DNA of 51,516 nucleotides, taken from NCBI GenBank assembly GCA_937918935.1, contig CAKZSI010000046.1:1-51516 (forward strand), in the 5' to 3' direction. The position numbers and the translations under genes are program-made. Source of the stretch: an uncultured Chloroflexales bacterium. GTDB taxonomy: Bacteria > Chloroflexota > Chloroflexia > Chloroflexales > Chloroflexaceae. The stretch's first letter is position 1, and every line of letters starts with the position of its first letter. Below are positions 35,257-43,318 of this stretch, piece after piece. The notes under the pieces are model-generated. The model saw nothing but the letters and a program-made list of their open reading frames with translations. It was not told the DNA's origin and searched no databases.

Positions 35257-36394
35257 CGTCCGGCAGCAATCCGCAACTGAGTTGCCGCGCCGTATGGTGA
35301 TCAAGCTCGGCACCAGCGTGCTCACCGCTGGCACCGACCGGCTCAACCGCCCCTACATGGTTGGTCTGGCGCGGCAGGTAGCGACCCTGCGCGAGCAGGG
35401 CTGCCAGGTGCTGCTCGTCTCATCGGGGGCGATTGCGGCGGGCCGCGAGCGGCTCGGAAGCGCGCCGCACCAGCGTTCGCGCGCCAGTGTGCCCCTCAAG
35501 CAGGTGTTTGCCGCCGTGGGCCAGAGCCGGCTCATGCACCTCTATGAGCAACTCTTCGAGATCTACGGGCTGCAGGTGGCCCAGGCTCTGCTCACCCGCG
35601 ATGACCTGCGCGACCGACGGCGTTACCTGAATGCCCGCAATACCCTCACCCTCTGCCTGGAACGCGGCATTGTACCGATTGTCAACGAAAATGATGCTGT
35701 GGTTACCGCCGAGATCCGCGTGGGAGACAATGACAACCTCTCGGCCCTGGTCGCCGGCCTGGTGGGGGCCGACCTCTTGCTGATCCTCACCGACATCCCC
35801 GGTCTCTACAGCGCCGACCCGCGCAGCGACCCTGCCGCCGAACTGATCCCCGAGGTGCCGGTGATCGACGAACGCATCTGGGCCGTCGCCGGGGGCGCCG
35901 GCACTGCCCGGGGAACCGGCGGCATGCGCACCAAGATCCAGGCCGCCGATCTGGCCACCCGCTCCGGGGCCACAGTGGTTATCGCCTCGGGCGCCGAACC
36001 CGACGTGATCCTGCGCGTGGCTGGCGGCGAACGCCTCGGCACCCGCTTCCCCGCCCATGCCAGTTACCCCGATGCACGCCGTCGCTGGATCCTCGCTGAA
36101 ACGGCGCGCCTCAGCCGGCTGGTGGTTGACGCGGGCGCCGTCAATGCCCTGGTGCGCGATGGTCGTAGCCTGCTGCCGGCGGGGGTCGTCGCCGTGGAGG
36201 GCGAGTTCGACCGGGGACAGACCGTGCGCATCTTCGCCCCCGATGGCCGCGAGATCGCCCGCGGGCTGACCCAGTACCGCGCCGCCGATGTGCGCGCTAT
36301 CAAGGGGTTGCACTCGGCTCAGATTGCCGAGACCCTGGGCTATGACTATGGCCCCGAGGTGGTGCATCGCGATGATATGGTCGTGTTACTGTGA
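35249..36394 (+). CDS. proB: Glutamate 5-kinase
   Basis: 381-residue enzyme for the first step of proline synthesis: L-glutamate and ATP to gamma-glutamyl phosphate. N-terminal 'MVIKLGTSVLTAGTDRLN' and 'VLLVSSGAIAAGRERLG' form the amino-acid kinase domain, with 'ALLTRDDLRDRRRYLNARNTL', 'PIVNENDAVVTAEIRVGDNDNLSALVAGLVGADLLLILTDIPGLY' and 'GTGGMRTKIQAADLA'. A C-terminal PUA domain ('SLLPAGVVAVEGEFDRGQTVRIF') is complete. Start ATG 35249 overlaps the AOR gene by 8 nt. proA is not in the window. A full-length module B hairpin follows the stop by 10 bp. Confidence 0.95.
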   Translation: MASVRQQSATELPRRMVIKLGTSVLTAGTDRLNRPYMVGLARQVATLREQGCQVLLVSSGAIAAGRERLGSAPHQRSRASVPLKQVFAAVGQSRLMHLYEQLFEIYGLQVAQALLTRDDLRDRRRYLNARNTLTLCLERGIVPIVNENDAVVTAEIRVGDNDNLSALVAGLVGADLLLILTDIPGLYSADPRSDPAAELIPEVPVIDERIWAVAGGAGTARGTGGMRTKIQAADLATRSGATVVIASGAEPDVILRVAGGERLGTRFPAHASYPDARRRWILAETARLSRLVVDAGAVNALVRDGRSLLPAGVVAVEGEFDRGQTVRIFAPDGREIARGLTQYRAADVRAIKGLHSAQIAETLGYDYGPEVVHRDDMVVLL

Positions 36395-36404
36395 TCGCGT
36401 TCGA

Positions 36405-36439
36405 AGGGGCATGGGGAAACCTGGTTTCTCCATGCCCCT
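36405..36439. repeat. Module B hairpin with 17-bp arms
   Basis: AGGGGCATGGGGAAACC, T, GGTTTCTCCATGCCCCT with one G-T wobble. Longest copy in the window. It pairs CA/TG where other copies pair CG/CG, a compensatory change. Confidence 0.75.
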
Positions 36440-36468
36440 CTAACTGGCCATTCTAGTGTCAAAAGCCA

Positions 36469-37272
36469 ATGCCAATTGAAATCCGTCCCCTGCGAAGCTA
36501 TGGCGAGTACCTGGCCTGCGAGGAGTTGCAGCGCGAAGTCTGGGGCGCGTTTGGCGCGGCGCCCTACCATTTGCTGCTCACGGCGCAGCGCAACGGCGGG
36601 CTGGTGCTGGGGGCCTTCGACCACGACGCCCCCGGCGCGCCGCTGGTTGGCTTCGTGTTCGGCTTCCTGGGCCGCGATGCCGCCGGGCGGCTCAAGCACG
36701 CCTCGCACATGGCCGCCGTGCTTCCGGCCTACCGCGACGCGGGCATCGGCGAGCGCCTCAAATGGGCCCAGCGCGAGCATGTGCTGGCCCAGGGCCTTGA
36801 TCTGATCACCTGGACCTTCGACCCCCTCATTGCCCGCAACGCCAGGCTCAACCTGCGGAAACTCGGGGGCGTTTGCCGCACCTATATCCGCAATATCTAC
36901 GGCCCCGAGCCAGAGGACCCCCACGGCGAGCTTCCGAGCGACCGCTTTCTGGTGGAGTGGTGGATCGCGTCGGAGCGGGTGGCTGCCCGCGCTGGCGGGA
37001 ACCGGACCCACGATGATCTGCAGGGTCGGGCGCCTCTGGTCAATCCCGATCCCCGCGAACCGTCGATCGAGCCTGCGGGTGAGCGTTTCCTGCTCCAGAT
37101 TCCCGCCGACATTGATGCCCTCCGCGTCAGCGACATGTCAATGGCCCGCGCCTGGCGCTACCAGGTGCGGGCCATCGCCGAGGCGGCCTTCGCCGCGAGC
37201 TATGTGGTCACCGACTTCGCCCCCGCAGGGGCGGCAGGGTTGTATCTGTTTGAACGGCGATCGTTGCCGTGA
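36469..37272 (+). CDS. GNAT-superfamily acetyltransferase (COG3375-like)
   Basis: 267 residues. An N-terminal GNAT fold is visible: 'EYLACEELQREVWG', then 'VGFVFGFLGRD', 'HMAAVLPAYRDAGIGERLKWAQREHVLAQGLDLITWTFDPLIARNARLNLRKLGGVCRTYIRNIYG'. The acetyl-CoA loop corresponds to RDAGIGE and the 'FDPL..RNA..N..KLG' phrase is typical of the COG3375 predicted acetyltransferases. The C-terminal part (about 190-265) is specific to this group. Substrate unknown. ATG 36469 has no clear ribosome site. Single gene. Confidence 0.82.
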   Translation: MPIEIRPLRSYGEYLACEELQREVWGAFGAAPYHLLLTAQRNGGLVLGAFDHDAPGAPLVGFVFGFLGRDAAGRLKHASHMAAVLPAYRDAGIGERLKWAQREHVLAQGLDLITWTFDPLIARNARLNLRKLGGVCRTYIRNIYGPEPEDPHGELPSDRFLVEWWIASERVAARAGGNRTHDDLQGRAPLVNPDPREPSIEPAGERFLLQIPADIDALRVSDMSMARAWRYQVRAIAEAAFAASYVVTDFAPAGAAGLYLFERRSLP

Positions 37273-37280
37273 GCGACGTA

Positions 37281-37303
37281 TTCGGAGGAGCAAAGCCCCT
37301 CCG
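37281..37303. repeat. Module A-like hairpin
   Basis: CGGAGG ... CCTCCG around AGCAAAGCC between the convergent GNAT and MaoC genes; degenerate copy. Confidence 0.45.
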
Positions 37304-37317
37304 AGCCTCCCCGCTTC

Positions 37318-37749
37318 TTACAACGGATCGGCGCCGTCAAGGCGGCACTGATCGCAGTAGACCAGCGACTCTCCCTCCACCACCACCACGCCGTCCTGGT
37401 TGGTGATCGTCGTGTGAAGCGTAACGATCGGCTTATCCTCACGCATCCCGATCACCTCCACCGCGGTGGTCACCGTGTCACCGATATAGATTGGCTTGCG
37501 AAAGTTGAGCGTCTGCTTGAGGTAGATCGTGCCGGGACCGGGCAGCCGCATGCCGAGGACGGCGGAGATCAGCCCTGCGGCGAGCATGCCGTGAGCGATG
37601 CGTCGCCCGAAGCGCGACTCGCGGGCCGACAGTTCATCAATGTGAACGGAGTTTTGATCGCCGGTAATCGCGGCAAAGAGCACGACGTCGGCCTCGGTCA
37701 CCGTTTTGCGCATACTGGCGCGCTGACCGACGCGAAGAATACGATCCAT
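37318..37749 (-). CDS. MaoC-like (R)-specific enoyl-CoA hydratase
   Basis: 143-residue single hot-dog-fold hydratase. The hydratase-2 motif is seen as 'AAITGDQNSVHIDELSARESRFGRRIAHGMLAAGLISAVLG', with Asp and His of 'GDQNSVHID' as the expected catalytic pair. 'LNFRKPIYIGDTVTTAVEV' is the second conserved block. These enzymes hydrate trans-2-enoyl-CoA to (R)-3-hydroxyacyl-CoA for fatty-acid or polyhydroxyalkanoate metabolism, or act on branched acyl-CoAs. Start ATG 37749 has AGGAG 6 nt upstream. It stands alone, so the substrate cannot be deduced. Confidence 0.88.
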   Translation of the reverse strand: MDRILRVGQRASMRKTVTEADVVLFAAITGDQNSVHIDELSARESRFGRRIAHGMLAAGLISAVLGMRLPGPGTIYLKQTLNFRKPIYIGDTVTTAVEVIGMREDKPIVTLHTTITNQDGVVVVEGESLVYCDQCRLDGADPL

Positions 37750-37876
37750 GGTTTGCTCCTGCTGTGGCGCCAAATGGGCGAGTTGCCTCTATCATCGTAT
37801 GCGGTGCGGTTACACGCCAGAGGTGAAGAAGAAGGTTTCCGGGCGGGCCGGGCCTGACCGGCCCCTCCCCTGAGGC

Positions 37877-37911
37877 AGGGGCGTGGCGAAACCGGGTTTG
37901 CCCATACCCCT
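37877..37911. repeat. Module B hairpin
   Basis: AGGGGCGTGGCGAAACC, G, GGTTTGCCCATACCCCT, imperfect full-length copy. Confidence 0.6.
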
Positions 37912-37934
37912 CCCGACGACCAGAAGGCGGGTTC

Positions 37935-37957
37935 CTGGGAGGGCGCCGCCCTCCCAG
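37935..37957. repeat. Module A hairpin
   Basis: CTGGGAGGGC, GCC, GCCCTCCCAG: perfect 10-bp arms, downstream of the hydrolase gene on the minus strand. Confidence 0.65.
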
Positions 37958-37987
37958 ACCCTTCGGAAGGGGGCATCCGCACAGGTC

Positions 37988-38815
37988 TCAGGGCAGGCCG
38001 GCGGCCCATTGCAGCACGACGGTGGCGACGTTGGCGGGGCGTTCCATCGGCACCATGTGGCCGGCATCAAGCTCCACCAGACGGGCGTGGGGCAGGCGCC
38101 GCTGCAACTCCTTCCACGAGCGGTCAATGATCAGGTCGGAGTGGATGCCGCGTAGCAGCAACAACGGCGTCCGCAGGCGCCCGAGGGCGTCCCAGGTATC
38201 CACAGGGATGAGGGAGAAGATATGGGCCTCCCAGGCGCGGGGCCAGGCCAGGGTCAGGCCGCCGTCGGGTGCGGGGCGGAGGGCGCCCTCCAGGTAGCCT
38301 TCGAGGGCCTCGGGGGTAAAGTTGGAGAAGACACCCCGCCCCTGGAAGCGAGCGCGGGCTTCGTCGTGGCTGGCGAAGTGGTCACGCCGGCGGGCGGCGC
38401 CCCGGGCAATGGGGAAGCGCCGGTGCAACCCCAGTCGGCGCCCGGCCCAGAGCAGGGGCAGCATGTGCCGGGGGAAGATCACCGGGTCGAGCAAGGCGAC
38501 CCCGCGAAACAGGTCGGGCCGGTGCACGGCGCAGTAGAGGGTGAGGATGCCGCCGAGGGAGTGGCCGACTGCAATGATCGGGCCATCGGCGACCTGCTGC
38601 AGATCGTCGAGCATGTCGCGTGCCAGGTCGCGCCAGGCCCGCACGTCAGGGGGTGCGTTGCTGGCCCACAGGGGCCGTGGGCGGTAGCCCAGGACGCGGT
38701 AGTGAGGGGTCAGACAGGCTGCCAGCGGGCGGTACGCTTCGGGCGGAAAGCCATTCGCCGGCGCCAGGTGCATTAGCGCCCCGGCGCCGCCAAAGTCGAG
38801 GTAGTGAGGATGCAT
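37988..38815 (-). CDS. Alpha/beta hydrolase
   Basis: 275-residue serine hydrolase. The nucleophile elbow is 'GHSLGG' (Ser86), the catalytic His is in 'DAGHMVPME' near the C-terminus, and an acidic residue lies near 'LLLLRGIHSDLI'. The oxyanion region 'LAPANGFPPEAY' is seen near 17-28. No signal peptide, so cytoplasmic. The fold covers esterases, lipases, haloalkane dehalogenases and others; the substrate is not evident. ATG 38815. Downstream are module A and B hairpins. Confidence 0.87.
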   Translation of the reverse strand: MHPHYLDFGGAGALMHLAPANGFPPEAYRPLAACLTPHYRVLGYRPRPLWASNAPPDVRAWRDLARDMLDDLQQVADGPIIAVGHSLGGILTLYCAVHRPDLFRGVALLDPVIFPRHMLPLLWAGRRLGLHRRFPIARGAARRRDHFASHDEARARFQGRGVFSNFTPEALEGYLEGALRPAPDGGLTLAWPRAWEAHIFSLIPVDTWDALGRLRTPLLLLRGIHSDLIIDRSWKELQRRLPHARLVELDAGHMVPMERPANVATVVLQWAAGLP

Positions 38816-38890
38816 AGGCCCATTCTTGACTGGCAGGGCCGAAGGATTGGCTACGCCTAACCTTCAGCCCTGCTGGAGCGCGACCCTACC

Positions 38891-41128
38891 TCAGCGTCCC
38901 TCGTCGCGCCGGCGCGGGCGCGGGCGATCGCCGCCATCGCGTGATGGGCCGCCCCGATCCGGACGCGGGCCGCCGCTGCGGGGGGCCGCCCCGGCAGCTT
39001 TGCGGTCCTCGGGCGACTCGCCGGTGAGTACGGCGCGGCGGCTCAGGCTGATCTTGCCGGTGGAGGGATCAATGTCAATCACCATCACATTGATCTCATC
39101 GCCCAGTTGCACCACGTCTTCGACGTTCTCCACTCGTTGTTCGGCCAGTTCACTCACGTGCACCATACCATCCTTGCCGGGGAGGATGTTGACAAAGGCG
39201 CCGAAGGGCTTGATGCTGACCACCCGCCCGAGGAAGATATCGCCGATCTTCGCCTCACGGGTCAGCGCCTCAACCATGGCCACGGCCTGTTTGGCGGCCT
39301 CGCCATCAGCAGTGGTGATGAAGACGCGGCCATCGTCCTCCACGTCCACCTGCGCGCCGGTGGCGTCCACAATGCCGCGGATGGTCTTGCCGCCCGGTCC
39401 GATGAGCGCACCGATCTTCTCTACGGGGATCTGCAGGGTAATGATGCGCGGCGCGTGGATGGACAGTTCCTTGCGCGGCGCGCTGAGCACCTGGTTCATT
39501 TTGTCGAGGATGAACAGGCGCCCTGCCCGGGCCTGGGCGAACGCCTCACGCATAATCTCGAAGGTGATCCCGGTGGTCTTGATATCCATCTGCAACCCGG
39601 TCACGCCCGTCGCGGTGCCGGCCACCTTGAAGTCCATATCGCCCAGGGCGTCTTCGAGGCCCTGGATATCGGTCAGCACACGGTACTGGCCATTCTCGCC
39701 AGTGATCAGGCCCATGGCCACGCCGGCCACAGCGGCGCGGATCGGCACGCCGGCATCCATCAGGCTCAACGAGGAGCCGCAGACCGAGGCCATCGAAGAG
39801 GAGCCGTTAGAGGAGAGCACCTCGGAGACCAGGCGCATAGTGTAGGGAAACTCCTCCTGTGGCGGCAGCACGGCGTAGAGCGAGCGTTCGGCGAGGGCCC
39901 CGTGCCCGATGTCGCGGCGGCGCGGCGCACCCAGGCGGCGCACCTCGCCCGTCGAGAAGGGCGGGAAGTTGTAGTGATGGATGTAGCGCTTGGTCGTCTC
40001 GATGCCCAGGTCGTCGAGGCGCTGCTCCTCGCCGGGCGAGCCCAGGGTGGTGATGGTCAGCACCTGGGTCTGCCCGCGGGTGAAGAGGGCCGAGCCATGG
40101 ACACGGGGAATGACGCCCACCTCGATGCTGATGGGGCGGATCTCGTCAAGGGCGCGGCCATCCACGCGGATGCCTTCATCGAGAATGGCCCGCCGCACCT
40201 CCTCCTTCAGCAGACTCTCGAAGACCCTGGCCACCTCCTTGCTGCGGGCGGGGAGCTCTTCCTCCGGTTCATCGGCGATGAAGTGGGCGATGGTCTCCTC
40301 CTTGAGGGCGCCGGTGCGCTCCTCGCGCTCTTGCTTCACCGGGCTGCGCACGGCATCGCGGAGCCGGTGGCCCAGCCAGGCGCTGACGGCGTGCTGCAGC
40401 GACGTGTCAGTGACCGGGGGAGCGAACTCGCGCTTCGGCTTGCCGCAGAGGCGCACCAGCTCCTCCTGGAGTTCGCAGAGTTGCCGGCAGACGGCGTGGC
40501 CCTCCTGCACCGCGCGCAGCATATCCTCTTCGGAGAGTTCATTAGCCCCGGCCTCGACCATCAGTACGGCGTCCTTCGTGCCCGCGACCATCAGGTCGAG
40601 CGCGCTGCGGGCCATGTCGGCCATCGAGGGATTGACCACCAGTTGCCCGTCGATCATGCCCATCTGCACCCCGCCGACGGGGCCGAGGAAGGGGATGTCG
40701 CTGATGGCCAGGGCCGCCGACGCGCCGATAATCGCCAGCGGGCTGGGGTCGTTCACCATATCAATGGAGAACGTGGTGACAATCACCTGCACTTCGTTGG
40801 TGTAGCCCTTCGGAAAGAGCGGGCGCAACGGGCGATCGGTGAGACGGGCAATGAGGATCGCGGTCGTGGTTGGCCGGCTCTCGCGTTTGAAGAAGTTGCC
40901 GGGGATCTTGCCCGCGGCGTACATCTTTTCTTCATAATCCACGGTGAGGGGGAAGAAATCAACCCCTTCCCGCGGTTCCCTGGCACCCACGACGGTGGCA
41001 AGCAACATCGTGTCGCCATAGCGTACGGTCACCGCCCCATCGGCCTGTTCAGCGAACTTGCCGGCCTCCAGCGTGAGCGTGCGGCCTGCAATCTCGGCGC
41101 TGACCGAGAAAACCTGTCGTTCTGTCAT
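38891..41128 (-). CDS. pnp: Polyribonucleotide nucleotidyltransferase
   Basis: 745-residue 3'-5' exoribonuclease/polymerase of the RNA degradosome type. Two RNase PH domains are present (first '[32 protein letters not shown]'; second '[21 protein letters not shown]...[14 protein letters not shown]', with '[16 protein letters not shown]'), then a KH domain ('[15 protein letters not shown]') and an S1 domain ('[33 protein letters not shown]'). The C-terminal tail is Arg/Gly/Asp-rich ([22 protein letters not shown]), probably RNA-contacting. AGGAGG lies 13 nt before the ATG, a long spacing. It follows rpsO, the common bacterial order; the intergenic hairpin may be a processing site. Confidence 0.96.
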   Translation of the reverse strand: MTERQVFSVSAEIAGRTLTLEAGKFAEQADGAVTVRYGDTMLLATVVGAREPREGVDFFPLTVDYEEKMYAAGKIPGNFFKRESRPTTTAILIARLTDRPLRPLFPKGYTNEVQVIVTTFSIDMVNDPSPLAIIGASAALAISDIPFLGPVGGVQMGMIDGQLVVNPSMADMARSALDLMVAGTKDAVLMVEAGANELSEEDMLRAVQEGHAVCRQLCELQEELVRLCGKPKREFAPPVTDTSLQHAVSAWLGHRLRDAVRSPVKQEREERTGALKEETIAHFIADEPEEELPARSKEVARVFESLLKEEVRRAILDEGIRVDGRALDEIRPISIEVGVIPRVHGSALFTRGQTQVLTITTLGSPGEEQRLDDLGIETTKRYIHHYNFPPFSTGEVRRLGAPRRRDIGHGALAERSLYAVLPPQEEFPYTMRLVSEVLSSNGSSSMASVCGSSLSLMDAGVPIRAAVAGVAMGLITGENGQYRVLTDIQGLEDALGDMDFKVAGTATGVTGLQMDIKTTGITFEIMREAFAQARAGRLFILDKMNQVLSAPRKELSIHAPRIITLQIPVEKIGALIGPGGKTIRGIVDATGAQVDVEDDGRVFITTADGEAAKQAVAMVEALTREAKIGDIFLGRVVSIKPFGAFVNILPGKDGMVHVSELAEQRVENVEDVVQLGDEINVMVIDIDPSTGKISLSRRAVLTGESPEDRKAAGAAPRSGGPRPDRGGPSRDGGDRPRPRRRDEGR

Positions 41129-41221
41129 AGATCTGTGTTATCCTCCTGCACTTAGTGCTGCCACGAGACGGTGTCTCGGCGGGGGGCTTACACCCTCGCC
41201 GTCACCTCCGGCAGGGGTGTC

Positions 41222-41238
41222 GGGAAACCAGGTTTCCC
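41222..41238. repeat. Module B hairpin (rpsO-pnp gap)
   Basis: GGGAAACC, A, GGTTTCCC in the 338-bp rpsO-pnp intergenic region, after GGCAGGGGTGTC. Confidence 0.6.
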
Positions 41239-41384
41239 TCCCTTCATCGGCGGTCAATCAAGTTGAGATTGTTCCACCGCCACGTGGCGCCCAATATCCG
41301 GTCCCGAGGAGGAGGGTTCGGCACTGGAGCCTGTGAACGGACACGCGGCCCCCGCACACGCTCCAATCCCGAACGTCCTCCACC

Positions 41385-41435
41385 GGGAAAACAACACGGG
41401 AGCACCGGCGCTGCATCTGGGCCGGAACTCCCGTG
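41385..41435 (-). terminator. Stem-loop downstream of rpsO
   Basis: Minus strand: CACGGGAG (41435-41428) pairs with CTCCCGTG (41402-41395), with an inner CCGGC/GCCGG stem, followed by TTGTTTTCCC. It may be a partial terminator or an RNase III-type processing hairpin as between rpsO and pnp in other bacteria. Confidence 0.6.
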
Positions 41436-41466
41436 GCGTTCACAATCGATCCATCGCTTCAACCGC

Positions 41467-41736
41467 CTAGCGGCGCAGACCGAGACGATCGATCAGGGCG
41501 CGGTATCGCTCCTTGTCGCGACTCTGCAAATAGTTCAGCAGCCGACGCCGGCGGCCAACCAGTTTGAGCAGACCGCGGCGCGAGTGATGGTCGTGGATGT
41601 GAATGCGCAGGTGATCAATCAGTTGATTGATCCGCTCCGTGAGCAGCGCCACCTGCACTTCCGGCGAGCCGGTATCACTGCCGTGAACCTGGTAGTCGCC
41701 GATGATGTGTTGCTTTTCGTCCTTTTCGAGCGCCAT
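41467..41736 (-). CDS. rpsO: 30S ribosomal protein S15
   Basis: 89 residues, exact family length. Signatures '[69 protein letters not shown]' are characteristic of S15, which binds the 16S rRNA central domain and helps subunit bridging. The ATG at 41736 has GGAGG close upstream. A TATAAT -10 element lies at 41811-41806 on the same strand with no good -35. S15 represses its own translation in several bacteria; I cannot recognise the leader structure here. Followed by pnp. Confidence 0.97.
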   Translation of the reverse strand: MALEKDEKQHIIGDYQVHGSDTGSPEVQVALLTERINQLIDHLRIHIHDHHSRRGLLKLVGRRRRLLNYLQSRDKERYRALIDRLGLRR

Positions 41737-41805
41737 CTATTCCTCCCGGATAATCGCGAACGGGCCTGGCGCAGCCCGCCGTTCTTTGCTTTTTTCAGTT
41801 ACATA

Positions 41806-41811
41806 ATTATA
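41806..41811 (-). promoter_or_regulatory. -10 element of rpsO
   Basis: Perfect TATAAT on the minus strand, about 70 bp before the start codon; -35 not evident. Confidence 0.45.
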
Positions 41812-41869
41812 GCATATCTTGACGTTGGGTGCGGACAGGTGCATAGGCGGAACCAAACCGGTTGAGAAG

Positions 41870-41892
41870 GTGGGGAAACGGGGTTTCTCCAC
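41870..41892. repeat. Module B hairpin
   Basis: GTGGGGAAAC ... GTTTCTCCAC with one wobble, in the gap between the globin-fusion gene and rpsO. Confidence 0.6.
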
Positions 41893-41962
41893 GTCCCTGC
41901 CCGTGGTGGGCGCGAGCGGCTCCAACGTCGGATCGAGAGGTAGGGAAGCATGCTTCCCCGGA

Positions 41963-42844
41963 CTACCTCCCGGGCGGAAACACCGCCACCTCATCGCCAG
42001 ACTGAACGGGCGCGGCAAAGCCGCCGTGATGGCGCACTTCCCGACCGTTGTGCAGAATCCGCCAACCCGGGCGCGTAACGTATGCCGGAACAACCTCCAT
42101 CCAGAGCGCATCGCTCTTTTCCTCGGCGCGCCAGATACGTTCGAGCGCTTCGGCGCGGGCCTGGGGGAAGTAGTTGAACACTTTGCGCGCCACATCGCCG
42201 ACACAGGCGCCGGGCGCGACCATCACCAGGATCTCGTGCGTCCCTAGTAGTGGGCGCAGGCGCCCAAAGAGCGTGCAACGCACCGCCAGCACACCGGTCC
42301 GCAGTTCCTGAGCGGCGCGGTAGCCAAGGAGCATCTGGTTGAGTTGCACGCTGAGATATTTGCTCCAGGCCGCCATGGCGCTGCCGATCGCTTCCGTCGA
42401 AAGGTCCTCGTGCCCAAGGGTGTTGGCGAAGGCGGCCTGCACCAGCCCGATCGAAGCGGTCACGTATTCGGGCGGGGTGTGAATGTGCCGCGCGCCATGG
42501 CCGGCATGGGCCTTCCCGGCGTGAAAAAGGTACGCGGCAAACTCATCGCTGGTGTCCAGACCGATGGTTCGGGCCAGCCAGAGGGTAAAAAAGCGTCGGC
42601 GCTCTTCCAGGTGCTTTTCATCAATGTGGTGCTCCCAGCCGAGGATGGCGGCCGTCTCCGGGACGTGGGCCAGATGATCGTAGACGTCCACCACCAACTG
42701 GTGTGCGTGTTTGAGCAGTGCCGCGCTCGTTCGCGCTGCCGCGGCCCGGTCGCGCGCGTTCCATCCCACAAAACGGAGCAGACGGCGCCAGGCTTCCTCC
42801 GGTTCGGGCATAAGTTCGTGAAGTTCAAGATCGGGCATAGTCAT
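41963..42844 (-). CDS. Protoglobin-like domain fused to a MoaD/ThiS-like beta-grasp domain
   Basis: 293 residues. Residues about 25-185 resemble the protoglobin/globin-sensor fold: 'LVVDVYDHLAHVPETAAILG', 'ERRRFFTLWLARTIGLDTSDEFAAYLFHAGKAHAGHGARHIHTPPEYVTASIGLVQAAF', with a candidate proximal His in 'KAHAGHG'. Residues about 205-293 read as a MoaD/ThiS-type beta-grasp ('LAVRCTLFGRLRPLLGTHEILVMVAPGACVGDV...HNGREVRHHGGFAAPVQSGDEVAVFPPGR'). The end lacks the Gly-Gly needed for sulfur-carrier adenylation. Start ATG 42844 with GGAGGT 6 nt before it. Last gene of the NnrS-like/DUF2249 operon; a heme-based NO or O2 sensor or scavenger is the likely role. Confidence 0.72.
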   Translation of the reverse strand: MTMPDLELHELMPEPEEAWRRLLRFVGWNARDRAAAARTSAALLKHAHQLVVDVYDHLAHVPETAAILGWEHHIDEKHLEERRRFFTLWLARTIGLDTSDEFAAYLFHAGKAHAGHGARHIHTPPEYVTASIGLVQAAFANTLGHEDLSTEAIGSAMAAWSKYLSVQLNQMLLGYRAAQELRTGVLAVRCTLFGRLRPLLGTHEILVMVAPGACVGDVARKVFNYFPQARAEALERIWRAEEKSDALWMEVVPAYVTRPGWRILHNGREVRHHGGFAAPVQSGDEVAVFPPGR

Positions 42845-42882
42845 GCCTGCACCTCCACTTCCAGGCCAGCCAACCCTGGGAC

Positions 42883-42923
42883 AGGGGCGCGGGCGCGGGG
42901 AAGTCCGGTTTCCCCGTGCCCCT
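42883..42923. repeat. Module B hairpin inside the NnrS-like operon
   Basis: AGGGGC ... GCGGGGAA-GTCCGG-TTTCCCC ... GCCCCT, imperfect full-length copy in the 117-bp gap between the DUF2249 and globin-fusion genes. Confidence 0.5.
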
Positions 42924-42961
42924 TAAACTGGCTCTGTTCACATGCTTGAAGGCGATAGCGT

Positions 42962-43318
42962 TCACTGCTGGCCCGGCCGGCCAACGCGCACCGCGTAGCG
43001 CTCCGGACCAGCCTCCTCGTAGTCCCAACTCCAGGCGACCCCAAACGTGTCGCAGAGGAGCAGGTACAGGTGCCGCGGGTCGTGATCGTTGATGAAGACG
43101 AAGCTCTCGCCGGGCTGCAGCGCCGCAGCCGCCGCGTAGACCTGCGCGCGTCGCGTGGAGCACGGCAACCCGCGCACATCGAGCGCCTGCCCACGTGGCC
43201 TTCCGGCGGGAGCAAGATTAAGCGCCGCCTCGCGATTCGGGGCGGAAGCATGCTCCACGCCTGGTAACGGGTCGGTGTGAGAGGCATTGTCCATGAGCCT
43301 GTCGTCAAGCGGTGCCAT
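42962..43318 (-). CDS. DUF2249 domain protein
   Basis: 118 residues. Residues about 48-114 match the DUF2249 pattern: 'LDVRGLPCSTRRAQVYAAAAALQPGESFVFINDHDPRHLYLLL...WSWDYEEAGPERYAVRVGR'. This small TusA-like fold is often found beside hemerythrin, NO- and nitrite-related proteins; its chemistry is unsettled. The Cys after LDVRGLP could be functional, as in sulfur-relay relatives. The first 45 residues are variable. Start ATG 43318 with AAGGAGG; it overlaps the 3' end of the NnrS-like gene by 14 nt, so translation is coupled. Confidence 0.8.
   Translation of the reverse strand: MAPLDDRLMDNASHTDPLPGVEHASAPNREAALNLAPAGRPRGQALDVRGLPCSTRRAQVYAAAAALQPGESFVFINDHDPRHLYLLLCDTFGVAWSWDYEEAGPERYAVRVGRPGQQ

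Noticed and set aside
39107-41155. 682-codon plus-strand frame opposite pnp
   Set aside because: Antisense shadow; low-complexity His/Gly/Ala composition and no motif.
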